From: Desulfovibrio sp.
GTDB taxonomy: Bacteria; Desulfobacterota; Desulfovibrionia; Desulfovibrionales; Desulfovibrionaceae
DNA length: 57,495 bases
Direction: 5' to 3'
Assembly (NCBI GenBank): GCA_016208105.1
Contig: JACQYS010000024.1
Location: forward strand, 1-57,495
The notes under the pieces were generated by a model. That model was not told the origin of the DNA and ran no database searches. It worked only from the letters and a program-made list of their open reading frames with translations. Shown here in pieces: positions 26,815 through 35,821 of this stretch. The position numbers were made by a program, and so were the translations under genes. The stretch's first letter is position 1, and each line of letters begins with the position of its first letter.

Positions 26815-29481
26815 TCACCCTCGCAACAGCCTAGACACCGCCATACGGATTTCTTCCGGGTCCTCCGGCATCATGGGCTTGGCGAAAGTCACCGTCACCG
26901 TGTGACGTTTGAGCCTGCCGCCCACCGGCCACGCTTCGAACGTGCCCGTTATGGCCGCTGGAACCACGGGGACACCAAGCTCCTTCGAAAGAATCACCGG
27001 TCCTTTCTTGAACTCCTGGAGCTCCCCGGTAACGGTCCGGGCTCCCTCCGGAAACACGCACAGAAGCTTTCCGTGGCGCAGCACGAAGGCGCTCAGGCGC
27101 ATGGTTTCGGAAATCTTTCCGGCATCCACCGCGATAAGGCGGAATCTGGCCGCCAGCCTGCGGATTATTCTCGCCTCGAAAAACCTGGCCAGACCAAGGA
27201 AAAACAGGCGCGTTTTATGCCGCATGGGCGTGGCAGCGAAAATCATGAATCCGTCCAGATAGCTCGCGTGGTTTGGACAGATTATGGCCGCCCCCTCTGG
27301 GATGTTCTCCTGGCCGCGTACCCTCAGACCAAACCCCAATCTGGCAACACTACCGATTAGCCCTGCCAGCATCATAGTGGCGGAACGATCCAGAAGCCCA
27401 ATGTCCAGGCGCACCCTGGCCGCCAAATCAGGCGTCAAACCAGCGTCATGAGCATCCTGGGACGTCTCGCTCGCGCGTTGATCCCTGGTTTTCGGATGAT
27501 CCGTGGGGGCGTTCTTCCTGACAGTTTCGCTTGAGGATTCGCTCGCGAAATCACTGACATACTCCACCACGTCGCGGGCCGTGGCCAGCTGTTGAAAAGC
27601 CTCCTCGGGAACGGAACGGCCCAGATCGTCCTCAAGAAGAGTCAGAAGTTCCAGACGCTTGAGCGAATCCAGGCCAAGATCAAGCTCCAGATGCGAAGAC
27701 GGCGAGATCACCTCCGCACCAGTCACCTCACGAATGGCAGCCAAAGCCCTTTGGCCAGCCTCATCCAATTGCCGCCATGTCTCGCCGCCCGGCTCCGGCG
27801 CGGTCCGCCCCTCGGCCAGCATCTTTTCCACCAGATGGCGCTTGGTCTTGCCCAGCCGCGTCTTCGGGAGCTCTCCCGGCACGATCACAACGTTGCTCAC
27901 CCGCTTGTACGCGGGCAGGTTTCTGGAGAGCACTTCAAGGTCCCAGCGGATGTTGTGGCGCACGTCCGGAGAGTCCGTGACCTTGAAGAATTCCAGGTTC
28001 GGGGTCACCACGGCCCTGAGCGCCCCGCTTTGATCCTGAAGCACGCAGATGTCGCCCACGCTCGGAGCCTGGCGGTAGTGTGCCTCGACCTCTTCGGCAG
28101 GAAATTTCTTGCCGCTTGGCAGCACGATGATGTCTCGTTCGCGCCCGCGCACGAAGAGCAAACCGTCCGGGTCCATCCGGCCCTGGTCGCCTGTGCGGAA
28201 CCAGCCATCCCTAAATGCGTTGGCCGTGGCTTCAGGGTCCTCGAAATAGCCTGGCATGACGTTTTTACCGCGAACCAGTATTTCACCGTACCCCTCGGCA
28301 TCGGGCGCGTCGATGCTGGCCTCGATGCCGGGAAGCGGCACACCAACACTGCCGTGTTTTCCCGTGTCCGGACGGTTGATGCTTATCACCGGGGAGGTCT
28401 CGGACAGGCCGTACCCCTCCAGGACCGGTATCCCCAGGCTGGCCATGCCACTCATCACTTCAGGCTCGCACTTGGCCCCGCCGGTGATGAAGAAGCGAAA
28501 ATCCGGCCCCAGACCACGTCGCACGGCCCGGCGCAACGGCCCCAGCGGGTCCGGGCGCAATCCGGCGGTGGCTGACAAGAGCTTCTGAAGACCCTGACCC
28601 AACCCAAAGGGCAGGTCCTCGAAGCGTTTGCGGATGCGCCGGAAAAACACTCCCACATATTGCGGAGTGAGCACCAGCATGCTGACCTGGGCCTTCTTGA
28701 GAGCGGCCAGTATGGCCTCGGGCATGAGCGTCTCCACGTAGGTGGTGCGCACCCCGAGCAGAAGCGGCACGAGCAGATTCACCATGCAGGGGTAGGCATG
28801 GTGCAGGGGCAGTACGGCCAGAAAGTTGTCAGTGGGATAGAGAAGCCCGGTCGCAAACACGCTGGCCACGTTGGCCAGGAGGTTCTCGTGCGTGAGCATG
28901 ACGGCCTTGGGCCTTCCCGTGGTGCCGGAGGTGAAGATGAGAACGGCCACGTCGTGGGGTTCGGCAATATGGATGTCCGCTTCTGAAAGCGGCTCGTGCG
29001 ACAGCGCCTCTTCCAGGCCGCGAGCCAGAACGCAATCCGTTGGCGGATCATCAGAGAACGTTTCGGGATGGGAGGCGAGAACCAGGCGGGCACGGCACTT
29101 CTGCACGTAATAGGCCGCATCGGCTGGCACGGATTGGACATCCACCGGCACCGCCACTCCGCCGGACAGGATGATTCCGAAATAGGCCGCGCCCCAGGCG
29201 GGAGAATTCTCCAGGCTCAAGACAACCGGGTCCCCTGGCGTGAGCCCCTTCTCGCGCAGCCAGGCCGCCACGCGCAGGGACATGTCCAGAAAGCCCCGGC
29301 GGTCCATATCCGCAAAGGTCCCATCCGTGCGGGCCAGGCGCAAAAACCATGCGCCGCCGTACGACTCCACGGCGGCCAGCAGGGCCTGGCCCAAGGTGCC
29401 CGTGTCTAACACGGAGGACGAGTGTTTCACAGCGCTGCCAAATTCCACCGATTCGTGCCAGGCTTCAGAGGCACCGGGCAT
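26815..29481 (-). CDS. Trifunctional acyl-AMP ligase, acyl carrier domain and PlsC-type acyltransferase
   Basis: An 888-residue three-domain protein. Residues about 30-600 are an acyl-adenylating ligase (IFTSGTTGRPK near 183, YGLSETSPV, FRTGDQG). A carrier domain follows with the phosphopantetheine serine in LGLDSLKRLELL, then a glycerol-3-phosphate-type acyltransferase with NHASYLDG (HX4D) and PEGART. It could activate a fatty acid, load it on its own carrier domain and pass it to an acceptor. The start is uncertain: GTG 29535 and ATG 29520 lie inside the decarboxylase gene, while ATG 29481 follows its stop by 16 bases; none has a strong ribosome site. Probably cytoplasmic or membrane-associated. 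Confidence 0.88.
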   Translation of the reverse strand: MPGASEAWHESVEFGSAVKHSSSVLDTGTLGQALLAAVESYGGAWFLRLARTDGTFADMDRRGFLDMSLRVAAWLREKGLTPGDPVVLSLENSPAWGAAYFGIILSGGVAVPVDVQSVPADAAYYVQKCRARLVLASHPETFSDDPPTDCVLARGLEEALSHEPLSEADIHIAEPHDVAVLIFTSGTTGRPKAVMLTHENLLANVASVFATGLLYPTDNFLAVLPLHHAYPCMVNLLVPLLLGVRTTYVETLMPEAILAALKKAQVSMLVLTPQYVGVFFRRIRKRFEDLPFGLGQGLQKLLSATAGLRPDPLGPLRRAVRRGLGPDFRFFITGGAKCEPEVMSGMASLGIPVLEGYGLSETSPVISINRPDTGKHGSVGVPLPGIEASIDAPDAEGYGEILVRGKNVMPGYFEDPEATANAFRDGWFRTGDQGRMDPDGLLFVRGRERDIIVLPSGKKFPAEEVEAHYRQAPSVGDICVLQDQSGALRAVVTPNLEFFKVTDSPDVRHNIRWDLEVLSRNLPAYKRVSNVVIVPGELPKTRLGKTKRHLVEKMLAEGRTAPEPGGETWRQLDEAGQRALAAIREVTGAEVISPSSHLELDLGLDSLKRLELLTLLEDDLGRSVPEEAFQQLATARDVVEYVSDFASESSSETVRKNAPTDHPKTRDQRASETSQDAHDAGLTPDLAARVRLDIGLLDRSATMMLAGLIGSVARLGFGLRVRGQENIPEGAAIICPNHASYLDGFMIFAATPMRHKTRLFFLGLARFFEARIIRRLAARFRLIAVDAGKISETMRLSAFVLRHGKLLCVFPEGARTVTGELQEFKKGPVILSKELGVPVVPAAITGTFEAWPVGGRLKRHTVTVTFAKPMMPEDPEEIRMAVSRLLRG

Positions 29482-29497
29482 AAAGAGAGAGACTTGC

Positions 29498-30793
29498 TCA
29501 CGTCCAAAAATCCACCACATCCTGAACGCTCTCACGCTCTTTTAAGACCAAAACCCGCCCGCCTGTAATGCCTATCACCTTGGGCATCTGGCGGCTGTTG
29601 TAGCGCGACCACATGGCGTACGTGTAGGCCCCTGCGTCCAGGACCAGAATAAAATCCCCGGGAGTCATGTCCGGCAGGGATCTGGATTTGGCAAGGAAAT
29701 CGCCGGAAAAACACAATGGGCCAGCTATGTTCCAGGAAGTCCCGGGCCCCTCTTTGAGTGTTCCGTCAGGTCTGGCGACGGCGAACTCGTGCTTCCAGGT
29801 TTCAGGCGCGTAGCAGGTCCGCAAAAACATGTCCGCGCCAAGGTGGATAACGGCGGTCCGGTGCCCGGGCTGCTCCTTGACATATTCCACCCGGCTCGCG
29901 GCGAATCCCTGGTTGGCGAAAACCCATCGCCCGAACTCGGTAAAGATCCTCACCCGCCCGGCAAAAAGGCCGGGGCACTCCCGCCTCAGGGCTGCGGCGT
30001 ATTCGCCCATGCTGGGAGCGACGTCTTCTCGGCTGTAGGCAACTGGCAATCCGCCGCCGACATCCACGCGGACCACCTGTTCGCGCCCGCAGGCCGTGTT
30101 GATGGCCGAGCGCAATTCCATGAGGATCTTCGCTCCATGCGTGAACAGCTCAAGCCCGCACCCCTGTGACCCTACGTGCATGTGCAGGCCCGTGAGCCAC
30201 GGACGGCGCGCATACGCCTCCACGATCTCCTTTCGTTTGGCCACCGGTTCGCCGAATTTGGAGTATTCCCCGGCCACGCTGGTGGCCGCGATGGTCCCCT
30301 GCCCCACCTGGGGGTTCACCCTAAGCCCTATGGTGGCGCGGAGAGATTCCCCGGCGGTCAGGGCGTCCAGCCGGTCAAGTTCCTGGAAATTGTCCGCATT
30401 GATGTGGACGCCGTGTGCCAGGGCCTGACGCAGCTCGGAAACCGTCTTGGCCGGGGAATCAAACACTATGCGCTCCGGCGGACAGCCTGCGGCGAGCGCC
30501 AGATGCAGCTCAGGGAGAGACGCGGCCTCCAGTCCGGCTCCGAGCGCAACGAGGCGGTCCAGAACGGAAGGCATGGGCATGGCCTTCACGGCCACGGCAT
30601 GGAGCGCGTCCGGAGGGAAGAGTCTTAAAAGCTCACTGTATCTGGCGCCCAGACCGTCGAGATCGTAACAGAGAACAGCGGTATCGTCCTCGCCGATCAC
30701 GCCCTGAGCGAGCGCTAAAGCCAGGGAGTGACATGCCCTGCCCGCTGATTCCGGCAGGGCGTCACTTGCGACAGAGAACGCGTCTTCGGTCAA
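29498..30793 (-). CDS. Type III PLP-dependent decarboxylase (LysA-like)
   Basis: A 431-residue alanine-racemase-fold decarboxylase. The PLP lysine is in HAVAVKAMP, with the phosphate-binding DVGGGLPV, HMHVGSQG and the active-site Cys region GPLCFSGD. It resembles diaminopimelate decarboxylase, but its operon partners (acyl ligase-ACP-acyltransferase and HD-GYP regulator) do not fit lysine synthesis. A related decarboxylase/acyl-ligase pair is known from exosortase-A polysaccharide clusters. The start overlaps the HD-GYP stop by four bases (ATGA). The substrate is unknown; ornithine, lysine, arginine or a modified amino acid are possible. Confidence 0.88.
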   Translation of the reverse strand: MTEDAFSVASDALPESAGRACHSLALALAQGVIGEDDTAVLCYDLDGLGARYSELLRLFPPDALHAVAVKAMPMPSVLDRLVALGAGLEAASLPELHLALAAGCPPERIVFDSPAKTVSELRQALAHGVHINADNFQELDRLDALTAGESLRATIGLRVNPQVGQGTIAATSVAGEYSKFGEPVAKRKEIVEAYARRPWLTGLHMHVGSQGCGLELFTHGAKILMELRSAINTACGREQVVRVDVGGGLPVAYSREDVAPSMGEYAAALRRECPGLFAGRVRIFTEFGRWVFANQGFAASRVEYVKEQPGHRTAVIHLGADMFLRTCYAPETWKHEFAVARPDGTLKEGPGTSWNIAGPLCFSGDFLAKSRSLPDMTPGDFILVLDAGAYTYAMWSRYNSRQMPKVIGITGGRVLVLKERESVQDVVDFWT

Positions 30794-32133
30794 TTCGCGG
30801 CGTCCATGTCGAAGCTGAAGCGTCCCGACTCAAACAGCTGAATGCATACATCCACCGCTTCCGCCAGATAGAGGTTCGCCCGGTTTTTCCTGATCTCCCC
30901 CAGGGCGCGATCCAGGCCCAGAGCGGCACGATAGGGTCTGTGCGAACTCATGGCCTCCACCACATCGGCAACCGCGAGAATATTCGCCTCTTCAAGGATT
31001 TGGCCGTTGGAAAGCCCGCCAGGATACCCGGAGCCATTTATCCGTTCATGGTGCTGCAGGACGATGTCAGCCACCGGCCAGGGGAAGGGGATGTTCTTCA
31101 AGATGTCGTAACCGACCTCGGAATGGGTTTTGATGAGCCCCATCTCCATGGCGGTCAAGGTGGCTGGTTTTGCCAGTATTTCCGCCGGGATATAAATCTT
31201 GCCGATATCATGGAGAAGCCCGGCGACGCGCAGCCCTTCCAGGCGTTCCTCGTCGAAGCCGAGTTCCTGGGCGATGGCCCCGGCCAGGGCAGCCACCCGC
31301 TGCTGGTGGCCAGCAGTGTACGGATCGCGCTTTTCAGCGGTGACCGCCAGGGCCTGCACGGTGGCCTCCAGGGTCCGCCTCAGGCTGGACACGTATTGCC
31401 GCAAATTCTCCTCGCCCTTAACGCGGTCGGTGATGTCCCGGATGACCAGCACGTTGCCGATATTCACACCCCAATCATCGATGATCGGCGAGTTGATAGT
31501 CTCGATGGGTACGGACTCCCCTTTGGCCCTTTCGAATGTGCATGTATGGCTGCCCAGCTTGGTGAGGCATTCGTCGGTTTGCCGGATAAGATCGGTGACC
31601 GATTTGTCCTTTGCATCATCCAGCGAAACTCCCAGCAATTGTTCGGCCACGGGATTCAAGAATTTCACCCGCCCGTCCGGCCCTGTGGTGACCACCGCCT
31701 CGCCCAGGCTTTTAAGCGTCGTGGCCAGAAGCCTTTTGGAAAGAATCAACTCCCGGTCGGTTTCGAACTTGTAGACTGCCATCTCGATGGTGGTCTGGAG
31801 CTCGCGGTCCTCGAAAGGCTTTATGACGTAGCCGAACGGGTTGGTTATCTTGGCCCTCTCCAGGGTCTGCTGGTCAGCGTATGCGGTCAGATAGACCACT
31901 GGGATGCCGAAATTGTCGTTAATTATCCCTGCGGCTTCGATACCGTCCATCTCGCCTTCCAGCATGATGTCCATGAGGATGAGGTCGGGCTTGAGCTTGC
32001 CGGCCCGATCCACGGCATCTTCCCCCGTGGAACAGACCGAGAGGACCTCGTACCCCATGTGCTTCAGGCGGTTTTGTATGTCCAGGGCGACGATTGCCTC
32101 GTCCTCGACCACCAGTATCCTGTGCTTTTGCAT
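30790..32133 (-). CDS. Response regulator with PAS and HD-GYP domains
   Basis: A 447-residue protein: receiver (residues 4-120, VVEDEAIV, LILMDIML), PAS (about 135-240, VKFLNPVAEQLLG) and HD-GYP (about 255-430). The phosphodiesterase motifs LLHDIGKIYIP and HHERINGSGYP are present; the usual DG of HHExxDGxGYP is NG here. HD-GYP proteins degrade cyclic di-GMP or related dinucleotides. The ATG at 32133 has GGGAG before it. It is first in the operon with the decarboxylase and ligase, so phosphorylation and second-messenger signalling may control that pathway. Confidence 0.93.
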   Translation of the reverse strand: MQKHRILVVEDEAIVALDIQNRLKHMGYEVLSVCSTGEDAVDRAGKLKPDLILMDIMLEGEMDGIEAAGIINDNFGIPVVYLTAYADQQTLERAKITNPFGYVIKPFEDRELQTTIEMAVYKFETDRELILSKRLLATTLKSLGEAVVTTGPDGRVKFLNPVAEQLLGVSLDDAKDKSVTDLIRQTDECLTKLGSHTCTFERAKGESVPIETINSPIIDDWGVNIGNVLVIRDITDRVKGEENLRQYVSSLRRTLEATVQALAVTAEKRDPYTAGHQQRVAALAGAIAQELGFDEERLEGLRVAGLLHDIGKIYIPAEILAKPATLTAMEMGLIKTHSEVGYDILKNIPFPWPVADIVLQHHERINGSGYPGGLSNGQILEEANILAVADVVEAMSSHRPYRAALGLDRALGEIRKNRANLYLAEAVDVCIQLFESGRFSFDMDAAN

Positions 32134-32243
32134 CACGACTCCCGGGTTAGCGCACCAGAGGCCCAAAACAGCAGGACAAAGGCGCGATCGTCGACGTCAT
32201 CTGGGCGAACCCTTCTTAAAATACACCCTCTCGAGCCTGAGTT

Positions 32244-33179
32244 CTAGGACATCAGTTCCTTCAGCGCGTCCGCAATTCTTGGATGCCTGAACTCGAATCC
32301 CAGCTCCACAAGCCGCTTGGGAAAGGCCAGGCAGCCAGACAGCAAAAGCTCGTCGGCCATGCTCCCAAAAAGTAGCCTGAGCGCTGCCGACGGAACTGCT
32401 AGACCACAAGGCCGAGACAGTGCCTTGCCCAAATACTGGCAGAATTCCAGGTTGGAAACACCCTCAGGGGAAGTGAGGTTGAACGGTCCCAACGCATCAG
32501 CCCGCTCCATGAGAAAGATGATCGCCCGTACCTCGTCTTCCATATGGATCCATGGGAAGCCCTGGCGTCCATTGCCCAAAGGCCCTCCCATGAACAGTTT
32601 GAAGGGGGTGAGCATTTTCTGGAGAACCCCGCCTTCGCGCCCGAGAACCATGCCCGTGCGGATGACCGCCCGGCGCACCCCCATGTTCGTAGCTTCGCGC
32701 GTGGATTCTTCCCACCTGAGACAAATTTCCGTCAGAAAGCCTCTGCCTGGCGGGGAATCCTCGTCCACCGGATTGTCGCCGGTGTCCCCATAATAACCCA
32801 CCGCGGAAGCCTGGATCAGAACCGAGGGTTTCACGGACGCGCTGGACACAGCTTCGAGCATGGCCTGACCAGCGCGGATCCGGCTTTCAAGTATTGAGCG
32901 CCTTCGCATAGGCGTCCAACGCCCATCGGCGATTCCTTCCCCGGCCAGGTTCACCAGGGCGAAGGCGCCGTCAGCCAGATGGCCCCACCCCTTGGAGGTC
33001 TGCCCGTCCCAGGTTTCAAAGGCCGGGAGCGCGCCCTGGGGGGCGACCGAGACAGTCCTTGGCCTGCCGCGCGTCAAAGCCACCACCTGATATCCCCGTG
33101 CGAGAAGCGCTCGGCAAAGATATCTCCCGATGAAACCGCTTCCACCGGAAACGACCACGCGCCGGTTTTCAGTGTTCAT
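32244..33179 (-). CDS. TIGR01777-family NAD-dependent epimerase-like protein (YfcH type)
   Basis: A 311-residue Rossmann-fold protein. It opens with VVVSGGSGFIGRYLCRAL, has VNLAGEGIADGRW and the YYGD of SAVGYYGD, and ends with the family's DUF1731-like C-terminus (ELGFEFRHPRIADALKEL). Substrate is unknown for the family. The ATG at 33179 has GGAGG six bases upstream. It is 48 bases after the DUF4390 gene and probably co-transcribed with it. Confidence 0.92.
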   Translation of the reverse strand: MNTENRRVVVSGGSGFIGRYLCRALLARGYQVVALTRGRPRTVSVAPQGALPAFETWDGQTSKGWGHLADGAFALVNLAGEGIADGRWTPMRRRSILESRIRAGQAMLEAVSSASVKPSVLIQASAVGYYGDTGDNPVDEDSPPGRGFLTEICLRWEESTREATNMGVRRAVIRTGMVLGREGGVLQKMLTPFKLFMGGPLGNGRQGFPWIHMEDEVRAIIFLMERADALGPFNLTSPEGVSNLEFCQYLGKALSRPCGLAVPSAALRLLFGSMADELLLSGCLAFPKRLVELGFEFRHPRIADALKELMS

Positions 33180-33227
33180 GAGGCCCCTCCATCATTCAGG
33201 GAACCTAGGGGATAATCCTTCGTGAGG

Positions 33228-33788
33228 TCAATAGGAGAAGTCGAGTTGGTATATCGCAGGAGGAATCGCGTCAAAATTCCAAAAGAAAAGCGCCCCTTTG
33301 AGAAAAGATGACACGTCCTGGCGCACCAGGCGGATCTCAAGGGTAAGCGAGTAGGCATTGCCTCGGGAGAGCTGATCCCACCCGCCGAGGTCCATGGACA
33401 TGGCCCCCCACGCTTCCTTCATAAGCAGTGGAAGACTCCGGCCCCGGTAGTGCTCTCTCGAAGTTCCCGGGTGGAGAATCTCGTACGGGCCGCCGTCGTG
33501 CAAAATAAGTTGGCTCAAAAGCGTGGCTTTGGACACGCTGGAATTCCAGGCATACGTGCGCTTTTGCGAAAGCCTGGCCTTGCATTCCAAGGCCAGCACC
33601 TCGCCCTTCTCGAGTGCTCCCCGGACGATATCCTCGCCCTGAATGTCCACACCAAAACGCACCTTGACGCGGCCCTCGTGGTTGTCAATCACCAGGTTCG
33701 TCAGGCCAATGCGCTGGGCGCGCGCATCCCCCCAACAAGCTGTCGTGGAAGCAACAAGGAGAAGAAGGATAAAAACGGCGCGACGCAT
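33228..33788 (-). CDS. DUF4390 family exported protein
   Basis: A 186-residue protein with an N-terminal signal sequence (residues 1-24) and conserved DUF4390 features such as LTNLVIDNHEGRVKVRFGV and the C-terminal NAYSLTLEIRL. The family is found mainly in proteobacteria, with function unknown; in some genomes it lies beside a NtrY-like sensor kinase, which is not the case here. The ATG at 33788 has AGGA six bases upstream. Confidence 0.8.
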   Translation of the reverse strand: MRRAVFILLLLVASTTACWGDARAQRIGLTNLVIDNHEGRVKVRFGVDIQGEDIVRGALEKGEVLALECKARLSQKRTYAWNSSVSKATLLSQLILHDGGPYEILHPGTSREHYRGRSLPLLMKEAWGAMSMDLGGWDQLSRGNAYSLTLEIRLVRQDVSSFLKGALFFWNFDAIPPAIYQLDFSY

Positions 33789-33878
33789 GGAAATTCCTAA
33801 GCTGGTGTACCTTTTCGGGCCTACCTTATGCCCGGGGCTTTGACAACAGCCTAGCCCGGGGGTAGTTTTACAAAACTA

Positions 33879-34349
33879 ATGAATCGGCTGCGGCTCATAT
33901 TCATCGGAGAACTCAAGGCTACCTGGGCGGCGCAGGCGTGTAGCCACTACCTGGACGCCTTGTCTCGCCATGTGCGCTGCGAAGTGACCATCCTGCGGGA
34001 TGCAAAAGACGCCAAGGCCCCCAGATCGCGGAAGCAGAAGGAAGCCCAAACCCTTTTGTCGGCACTTTGTCCCAAGGACTTGGTGGTCGGCCTGGATGAG
34101 GGAGGCAAGGCTTACGGTTCCAGAGGGTTGGCCGCCAAGCTTGGTCAATGGATCGACGACCCGGGGAAGGCCCCCTGTTTTGTTATCGGCGGTCCTTTCG
34201 GATTCGGCCCGGAAGCGGAAGCCCGCTTCGACCACCGGATGAGTCTTGGCCCGTATACTTTGCCGCACGAACTGGCCCGGGTGGTGCTTCTGGAACAGTT
34301 GTATCGAGGGATGAGCATCCTGGCGGGGCACCCGTATCACCATGATTGA
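33879..34349 (+). CDS. rlmH: 23S rRNA pseudouridine-1915 N3-methyltransferase
   Basis: A 156-residue SPOUT methyltransferase of the expected size. It has LVVGLDEGGKAYGSRGLA, the SAM-binding FVIGGPFGFG and the C-terminal substrate-binding YRGMSILAGHPYHHD. It methylates a pseudouridine in helix 69 of 23S rRNA. It diverges from the DUF4390 gene. Confidence 0.96.
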   Translation: MNRLRLIFIGELKATWAAQACSHYLDALSRHVRCEVTILRDAKDAKAPRSRKQKEAQTLLSALCPKDLVVGLDEGGKAYGSRGLAAKLGQWIDDPGKAPCFVIGGPFGFGPEAEARFDHRMSLGPYTLPHELARVVLLEQLYRGMSILAGHPYHHD

Positions 34350-34477
34350 TACCTTTGGGCGCCATTCTCTCCTCGACATTTTCTCCAGAACGTGTTTTTC
34401 AAGCGCCTTCACCCTGGCGGTTCAGATGACTCCGCCCATTGCCTTTTCCGGTCTTTTTTGAAATCTTTGGAGCTGAC

Positions 34478-35569
34478 ATGTCCTTTCCATCCCTCACCAT
34501 CGGCGACCTAACCGTACGCATCCCCATCGTTCAGGGGGGCATGGGTGTGGGAATTTCGCTTTCAAAGCTGGCTTCCGCCGTGGCCGAAGCGGGCGGAATC
34601 GGGGTCATCGCCGCAGCCGGCATCGGCATGGGCAAGCCCGGCTACGCCACACATTTCATCGAAACCAACAACCAGGCGTTGCGCGAAGAGATACGGGCCG
34701 CACGGGAAAAGACTTCGGGAGCACTCGGGGTCAACATCATGGTGGCCCTGACAAACTACGTGGACCTGGTGACCACAGCGGTGCAGGAAGGCATTGATGC
34801 CATTTTTTCAGGAGCGGGCCTGCCGCTCGATCTTCCCGCCCACCTTCCTGAAGGTTGCAGGACCAAGCTCATCCCCATTGTTTCCTCAGCCAGGGCCGCC
34901 ATCATTTTGTGCAAAAAATGGCTCGCCCGGTTCGGCCGTGTCCCCGACGCCTTCGTGGTCGAAGGGCCTCTGGCAGGAGGTCACCTGGGGTTCAAGCCCA
35001 ACCAGCTGGACGATCCGGCCCATTCGCTGGAAGTGGTTGTGCCCGAGGTCATCGCGGGTGTCGCACCCTACAGAGCCCCTGACGGGAGGCCGATCCCGGT
35101 CATTGCCGCTGGCGGCGTCTACACCGGCGCCGACATCCGCAAGTACCTCCTCATGGGCGCGGCCGGAGTGCAGATGGGCACCCGCTTCGTGGCCACAGAC
35201 GAATGCGACGCCGACCAGGCTTTCAAGCAGAGCTACATCGACGCCCACGAGGAAGACATCGTCATCATCCAAAGCCCTGTCGGCCTGCCTGGCCGGGCCG
35301 TGAACAACCGGTTCCTGGAAGAAGCCTCCAAGGGGAACAAGCGTCCCAAGACCTGCCCCTTCAATTGCGTCGGCTCCTGCGACCACAGAACCACCCCCTA
35401 CTGCATCATGCTGGCCCTGATGAACGCCAAGAAGGGACATCTGGAACACGGCTTCGCATTCGCGGGGCAGAACGCCTGGCGGGTGACGGAGATCGTTCCG
35501 GTCAAACAGCTGATCGCTGAGTTGGAAACCCAATACGATCAGGCCGTGGCCCAAGAAGCCGGAGCCTAG
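34478..35569 (+). CDS. Nitronate monooxygenase-family flavoprotein with C-terminal cysteine cluster
   Basis: A 363-residue FMN TIM-barrel protein. It shows QGGMGVGIS (residues about 16-24), EGPLAGGHLG, the phosphate-binding AAGGVYTGADI and GAAGVQMGTRFVATDEC. The family includes nitronate monooxygenase and FabK-type enoyl reductases. Near the C-terminus it has C293-x3-C297-x3-C301-x7-C309, a likely metal or Fe-S site absent from classical FabK. The ATG at 34478 has GGAG five bases upstream. A small acidic protein is encoded 30 bases downstream. Confidence 0.87.
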   Translation: MSFPSLTIGDLTVRIPIVQGGMGVGISLSKLASAVAEAGGIGVIAAAGIGMGKPGYATHFIETNNQALREEIRAAREKTSGALGVNIMVALTNYVDLVTTAVQEGIDAIFSGAGLPLDLPAHLPEGCRTKLIPIVSSARAAIILCKKWLARFGRVPDAFVVEGPLAGGHLGFKPNQLDDPAHSLEVVVPEVIAGVAPYRAPDGRPIPVIAAGGVYTGADIRKYLLMGAAGVQMGTRFVATDECDADQAFKQSYIDAHEEDIVIIQSPVGLPGRAVNNRFLEEASKGNKRPKTCPFNCVGSCDHRTTPYCIMLALMNAKKGHLEHGFAFAGQNAWRVTEIVPVKQLIAELETQYDQAVAQEAGA

Positions 35570-35599
35570 CGGCCAAGCCGCGAGCGCCCCCAAATCGCC

Positions 35600-35821
35600 A
35601 TGCCCATGTTCGACACGCAGTATCTGGAGAAGCTCGAGGCCTACTTCGCCTCGGGCGATCTGGAGATGGACTTCGAATACGCGGACGAGGACAAACGCGG
35701 CCGCATCCTGGACTTCCTGGAACGGCTCATGGACTTGGCCGACCAGGCTGACCAGGCTGCCACCAAGCTCATATTCAAGGGCCAGCTCGATCAGATGCTG
35801 GGCGCGAACACCCAGAAATAG
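35600..35821 (+). CDS. Small acidic hypothetical protein
   Basis: A 73-residue, mostly helical, acidic protein (MPMFDTQYLEKLEAYFASGD start) with no recognised domain. It follows the flavoprotein gene by 30 bases in the same direction, so it may be co-transcribed. Its last 31 bases overlap the 3' end of rsmG on the other strand. The codon use looks like real coding sequence, with regular third-position GC. Function unknown. Confidence 0.72.
   Translation: MPMFDTQYLEKLEAYFASGDLEMDFEYADEDKRGRILDFLERLMDLADQADQAATKLIFKGQLDQMLGANTQK

Noticed and set aside
29498-30793. Calling the decarboxylase lysA
   Set aside because: The fold and motifs fit, but the operon partners do not fit lysine synthesis and the substrate cannot be read from sequence alone.
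30415-32247. A 610-codon plus-strand frame opposite the decarboxylase and HD-GYP genes
   Set aside because: The opposite strand has complete domains with catalytic motifs; this frame shows none.
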